Shown one piece after another: positions 46,143-46,223 of a DNA stretch of 46,223 nucleotides. A program made the position numbers and the translations under genes. The notes beneath the pieces are model-generated. The model saw nothing but the letters and a program-made list of their open reading frames with translations. It was not told the origin of the DNA and did not search any database. Positions within the stretch are counted from its first letter, which is position 1. Every line of letters starts with the position of its first letter. This stretch comes from Bacteroidales bacterium (GTDB taxonomy: Bacteria; Bacteroidota; Bacteroidia; Bacteroidales; VadinHA17): NCBI GenBank assembly GCA_025358455.1, contig JANYJP010000041.1, positions 1 to 46,223 on the forward strand, written 5' to 3'.

Positions 46143-46223
46143 TCTTTTTTCTTTGGATTCCATACAAAATACTATAATTAATTATTACTTATTTAATTTT
46201 CATTGCGGAGGGGCTTCGTTATT

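Overview
The window is chromosomal DNA of a Bacteroidota bacterium, most likely order Bacteroidales. Evidence: the classical Bacteroidota order of the division and cell-wall (dcw) cluster; at least eight promoters with the Bacteroidetes -7 element TAnnTTTG; almost no Shine-Dalgarno sequences; a GlsA/GlsB-type glycine-lipid acyltransferase pair; an FtsZ with the PAYVRR peptide followed by an extra tail; and outer-membrane families (PF14121-like putative porin, DUF5916, TonB plug/CarboxypepD_reg) typical of the phylum. No plasmid, phage, transposase or CRISPR was found; apart from a few scars the region is core genome.

Layout. 1-2128: 3' part of a MacB/FtsX-type ABC permease. 2105-2320: a structured intergenic patch with three hairpins, an in-frame echo of the permease's C-terminal codons and heptanucleotide repeats. 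2324-2832: a CoA-pyrophosphatase Nudix gene broken by an internal frame-shifting deletion. 2796-6281: on the minus strand, an MltF-like lytic transglycosylase and a putative porin. 6412-21725: the minus-strand dcw cluster mraZ-rsmH-ftsL-ftsI-murE-mraY-murD-ftsW-murG-murC-ftsQ-ftsA-ftsZ, nearly without gaps, headed by three AAAGTGG boxes at 10-bp spacing that look like an MraZ operator. 22039-23937: glsA and glsB (plus strand). 23931-26323: a long PurF-like amidotransferase and a SPOR protein (minus strand). 26428-33774: yebC, miaB, a stand-alone TonB plug protein, aspS, tadA, a small membrane protein and a glutamate dehydrogenase. 33932-42120: dprA, a LolA-like protein, a 1001-residue BNR propeller protein, a second glutamate dehydrogenase, tatD and ansA. 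42185-42272: tRNA-Ser(GGA), followed by a hairpin-rich 173-bp unit ending in a second copy of the tRNA 3' end. 42551-45840: a prohibitin-like SPFH protein and a DUF5916 outer-membrane protein (minus strand).

How the genes work together. The dcw cluster covers UDP-MurNAc-tripeptide synthesis, lipid I/II formation, septal transpeptidation and the Z-ring; murB, murF and ddl are not here. MltF and the SPOR protein may act on the same peptidoglycan. The two glutamate dehydrogenases carry different coenzyme-pocket residues: the first looks NAD-type (Clostridium symbiosum-like) and the second NADP-type (E. coli-like). That suggests a catabolic/anabolic pair, with ansA supplying ammonia and aspartate nearby.

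Most worth a second look: the decayed Nudix gene, the synonymous in-frame EALRYE echo, the three dispersed heptanucleotide arrays, the putative MraZ operator, the tRNA-Ser 3'-end duplication, and the naturally partitioned glutamate dehydrogenase pair. I did not find an obviously new multi-gene system.
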